DNA of 64,000 nt from Berberis thunbergii (taxonomy: Eukaryota; Streptophyta; Magnoliopsida; Ranunculales; Berberidaceae), in contig QNQO01008322.1 of the NCBI GenBank assembly GCA_003290165.1, forward strand, positions 1 through 64,000, read 5' to 3'. A model generated the notes under the pieces. It was not told where the DNA came from, did not search any database, and saw nothing but the letters and a program-made list of their open reading frames with translations. This document shows positions 60,891 through 64,000 of this stretch, in pieces. Every line of letters starts with the position of its first letter. Within the stretch, counting starts at the first letter, position 1. Position numbers and translations under genes: made by a program.

Positions 60891-62280
60891 ATTAAAAAAC
60901 TATTGAGCAACAGAAATAAACATCATAACTCGAACACCTCTCTCAAGTCTTAGTGCAACATTGTTTTAGAGCTGATAATGTGGGTTATGCATTTATTTAT
61001 TAATTTTTTTTTGACGGGTGGGGGGGGGGGTTGTTATCTTGGAGATTGTTTATGATTTACATATTTTAAGCAAAAATTTTATTCACGAAGGTGGTAAATG
61101 ACTAGTATGGTGCCAAACAAATCAGCTAATCGGTGCTTAACATGGTCTTTACAAAGTTGCCTTGGTGCTTAACATGGTTTTTACAAAGTTGGCTAGTTTT
61201 TCCAAATCGGATTGTTTCTTTGTTGCTTAGGTGGCGATCTAGGATTCTGATTTCATTTTTTGAGTTAATTTCAATTTCCAATTTTAAGAAATATTTCTAG
61301 AAATATGTGTGAAGAAAAACGTAAAAATTTCGAGGATACATAAAATATATATAATGAATTTCGAGGGTATAATATGTGAAAAAACAAGATGCAAGTAAAT
61401 AAATCTATTAAACACATTAAATGAAGCCTAAATACCAAAAAATGAAACAAACATTGAAAACAATATATATTTAGAAAATCAAGGGGTGGTTTCAAAAGTC
61501 AATATATAAGTAGAAGAAATGATAATTAGAAAATTAGGGGTGTGGTTTCAAAAATCAATAAATAATTAGAAGAAATGATAATACGAAAATACCCCAAAAT
61601 TTATGAAAAAAATCCTGAAATTTTATGAAAAAATCCTAAAAAATTGTAATTTTTGGTAGTTGGTTTTTGTATTTTTACGAAAAAAAACCAAATTTACAAA
61701 AAAATTCTGAAATTAAAGAAAAATCTCGAAAGTTTTAGGAAAAAAACTCTCTAAAAAATGTAATTTTTTCTTTTCATAATAAAAAATAAATATTTTGTCG
61801 AAATTTTGCGAGATTTCTGGAAATCTCATTCCTTGGTGGCAATTAAGTACTGATTCGGTGGCAAGTTAACTTCATCATCGAAGAATTGCCAGTGGTATTT
61901 TGATTAAGACCCTCATCCCCACATTTGATCCATGATCCTTTAAGATGTAAATATGTATTAATGCTAGGTTTTAGTCAAGGGTGAAAGGATTGGTTTGTCG
62001 AGTGACTCAATAAATGCCTTCTGTTAAGCAGAGTGTGGAAAGGTATCTAAACTAAATTGATGTAAATTGTGGCAATGACAAATTGAGTTCTAGTCTGGGC
62101 ATAGATTGACTAATTTTCTAGTCATTGACGCTATCTTATGAATGAACTGAAGTATTTCGAGAAGATGGTTGAGTTTGTTTTTAAATTTCAACAACTTGAT
62201 GAGAATATCATCAAGGATCACTGAATCTGTTGCATTGCTTTTTTTAGTGAATCTGAAACACCTAGCATTAATACAATCTT
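60891..62280 (+). other. Presumed ELMO intron 5; small tandem repeats only
   Basis: No exon matching the next part of the ELMO domain was found. There is a 30-bp duplicated phrase (GGTGCTTAACATGG...TTTACAAAGTTG) at 61132-61192, a poly(G) run near 61019, and a ~65-bp duplication at 61471-61592. Confidence 0.45.
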
Positions 62281-62283
62281 CAG

Positions 62284-62500
62284 ATCTGACTGCAGATTCT
62301 TAAACAACATTTCATTGACTTTAAATTACATGCTAGCCTAAAACACCTAAAAGTACAGATTAGTGAATCTGACTACAGATTATAAACAACATTTCATTGA
62401 CTTTAAATTGCATGCTAGCCTAAAACACCTAATACAAGAACAAAACTTTCACGAATCTTCACAGATTATAAACAACATTTCATTGACTTTCACGAATCTT
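62284..62500 (+). repeat. Tandem repeat, about 2.5 units of ~85 bp
   Basis: The phrase ACAGATTATAAACAACATTT followed by CATTGACTTTAAATT and CATGCTAGCCTAAAACACC recurs at about 62292, 62375 and 62461 (third copy shortened). Another CATGCTAGCCTAAAACACC lies at 62692. Confidence 0.75.
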
Positions 62501-63140
62501 CACCGAATACAATGGGCCAAGAACAAGACTTCAATCTCTGTTCTATTAAATATTTTTTATTCAATCTTGAAATCTGATTTTCGGAATTAGATATTGGTCT
62601 ATTTTTGTAGGCTTAAAGGCACTTATAAATTAAATCAAATACTTCTAAAAGAATAACGAACAATCATAATTTGATACTACTACTAAAATGACATGCTAGC
62701 CTAAAACACCTAAAAACACAACTAAACTACAATAATTGATAAATCCAAAAATTATATGAAATGTTCAATTAGTTATTGGGCCCCAAAGGACCAATTTGGG
62801 TTTTGTTTTACCGCGCATGACCCACTTGATTTTGAGTTGTGCTTAAGGACCCAACCACATGAGCTCCTCGTTTCTTTACTAAGGACTCAATGTCAATGAC
62901 TTCTCTTCAATCTTCTCGCGCGCAGGGTTTCACTTCCTCCGATGTCTCTCTCCAATCTCCTCATCATTAGGTCTCTCTAAGATTTACTCCTCCATTCGTG
63001 CTATCTCCTTTTTTGCTCAGATCTCTCTTCCTCTCTCCATGTCTATTGTTTTTTTTAGTTCATACTGTCAGGTCAGTGAAGGTGTTTAATGTTAAAATAC
63101 CTTGTTGGGGATGGGTAGGAAAAATGCATTCCATGATTTG

Positions 63141-63942
63141 CCTACCATACTGGCAGTATGGTAGGCATGCATTTTAAATAATCTGAAATTTGCAAGTCGA
63201 TGGTATGAACTGATTGTTTATGCGTCTTTCCTTTAGAACTGTTACACGTGATCTCCCTCTCTGGGTTCAAACTGTTGTTAACGAATAAGTGATTATGAAT
63301 ATTTAATACATAAATACTTGTTGATGATGGTAGTCAAAGTGAATTTTATTATTTGCCTACAATAGTGGTAGTATAGTAAGTATAGTAGGTACATGTTTGA
63401 AACCAGAATCGTATGGTTGTCTGGTGTGCATTGGTTTAAACTACTTGAAAATAGAAACCAAGGCTTAAAGTTGTGTATGCGTTAAATATGATTAAAGATA
63501 TTCTCTATCATAATCGCAAAGCAAGCAAGGGCCCACCTTGGGCGCGACATAGGCTGGTGCTAGGCCTGCCAACTCTCCCTGACTGCTCGAAGAGGCAACC
63601 TTGAATACCCACAAAGACTATATCTAGTCTGAGAGTTATTTTACACCTTTGCCTATCATATGGTAGGCACAAGATTAAAACAACATGAAATTTGCAAGTG
63701 AATATGCATGCACTCTCTGGCACACAATAAACTACAATTGTGTTATGTGAGTGCCTACCATGATCCAAAGTGCATTAAGCATTGCCTACCATCCAAATTT
63801 ATGGTAGGCATTGATAAAAAATTCATTTTCAATGTGGGTACATACCATGTTTAATCTAGCGCTTATTGCAAATTGCATGCTATGACACTCATTCTTGAGT
63901 GCATTCATTGATTGCCTACCATACTCACTGAGTATGGCAAAC
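63141..63942. repeat. Series of GCCTACCAT palindromes, running to window edge
   Basis: GCCTACCATACT-GGC-AGTATGGTAGGC is a perfect hairpin at 63141-63167. Related inverted pairs occur at 63355-63390 (degenerate), 63651-63668 (GCCTATCATATGGTAGGC), 63784-63809 and 63914-63942. Sequence between them is also partly repeated (GAAATTTGCAAGT at about 63185 and 63688), suggesting a decayed tandem array of palindromic units. No coding role is seen. Confidence 0.7.
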
Positions 63943-64000
63943 ATAGGTTTAAAAGTCATTTGTAGAAGAAAACTCACTTGTAGAATAAAGATAAAGATAG

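Noticed and set aside
61190..61270. Next ELMO exon after an AG at about 61230
   Set aside because: The translated sequence does not resemble the GGGFISLENLL segment expected there.
63141..63942. CRISPR array
   Set aside because: Repeats are palindromes with variable spacing and sequence, in plant nuclear DNA; no cas genes and no uniform repeat/spacer lengths.

Overview
The window reads as nuclear DNA of a flowering plant, most likely a eudicot. Gene fragments are intron-rich, there are recognisable plant families (EPF1 stomatal peptide, COP1-interacting protein 7, plant ELMO/CED-12, alpha-expansin, ribosomal protein eL30), and plant LINE, SINE, copia, gypsy, hAT, Mutator and Harbinger elements fill the rest. 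I cannot name the species. Two host genes look intact in what can be seen: EPF1 (22157-22810, +) and the 5' half of an ELMO-domain gene (from 48422, +, running off the right edge). A third, a COP1-interacting protein 7-like gene (763-7178, -), keeps its splice sites but is broken by at least eight single-base frame shifts and is called a pseudogene.

Layout. 1-7.5 kb: CIP7-like pseudogene and its promoter side. 7.8-10.5 kb: 5'-truncated LINE on the minus strand. 10.5-18.9 kb: gene-poor DNA with an eL30 retropseudogene, a foldback Mutator-type MITE with 9-bp target duplication, a possible Helitron 3' end and a second LINE remnant that keeps only ORF1. 19-21.6 kb: a Harbinger-like TIR element, an hAT MITE and a small tandem array. 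22.1-22.8 kb: EPF1, followed by a GC-rich 150-bp hairpin and a SINE with a perfect 12-bp target duplication. 24.1-40.1 kb: a nest of elements. A dead minus-strand copia element is split by a 10.9-kb gypsy-type LTR element (5-bp duplication ACTTC on both sides), which is itself interrupted by an hAT element, while another hAT MITE sits in the copia RT region. The gypsy element has gag and protease, no recognisable RT/RNase H/integrase, an internal ~130-bp tandem array and a long antisense reading frame. 41.0-43.9 kb: a palindromic Mutator-like element carrying two inverted, nearly identical copies of a piece of an alpha-expansin gene, intron included. 45.5-47.3 kb: a possible further TIR element.

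48.4-58.4 kb: exons of the ELMO gene, with an 8.66-kb intron that holds three hAT elements. One of these is a 4.6-kb copy with a full-length 788-codon transposase and intact 8-bp target duplication, inserted inside another hAT-type element that has its own duplication. 59-64 kb: presumably the next intron of the ELMO gene, with MITEs, small tandem repeats and a series of GCCTACCAT palindromes reaching the window edge.

The host genes are unrelated and do not form a pathway. The dominant theme is layered transposition, with at least seven hAT-type insertions recognisable by their 8-bp duplications. All coordinates and splice joins were read by eye; family calls rest on motif recognition, not on database searches.
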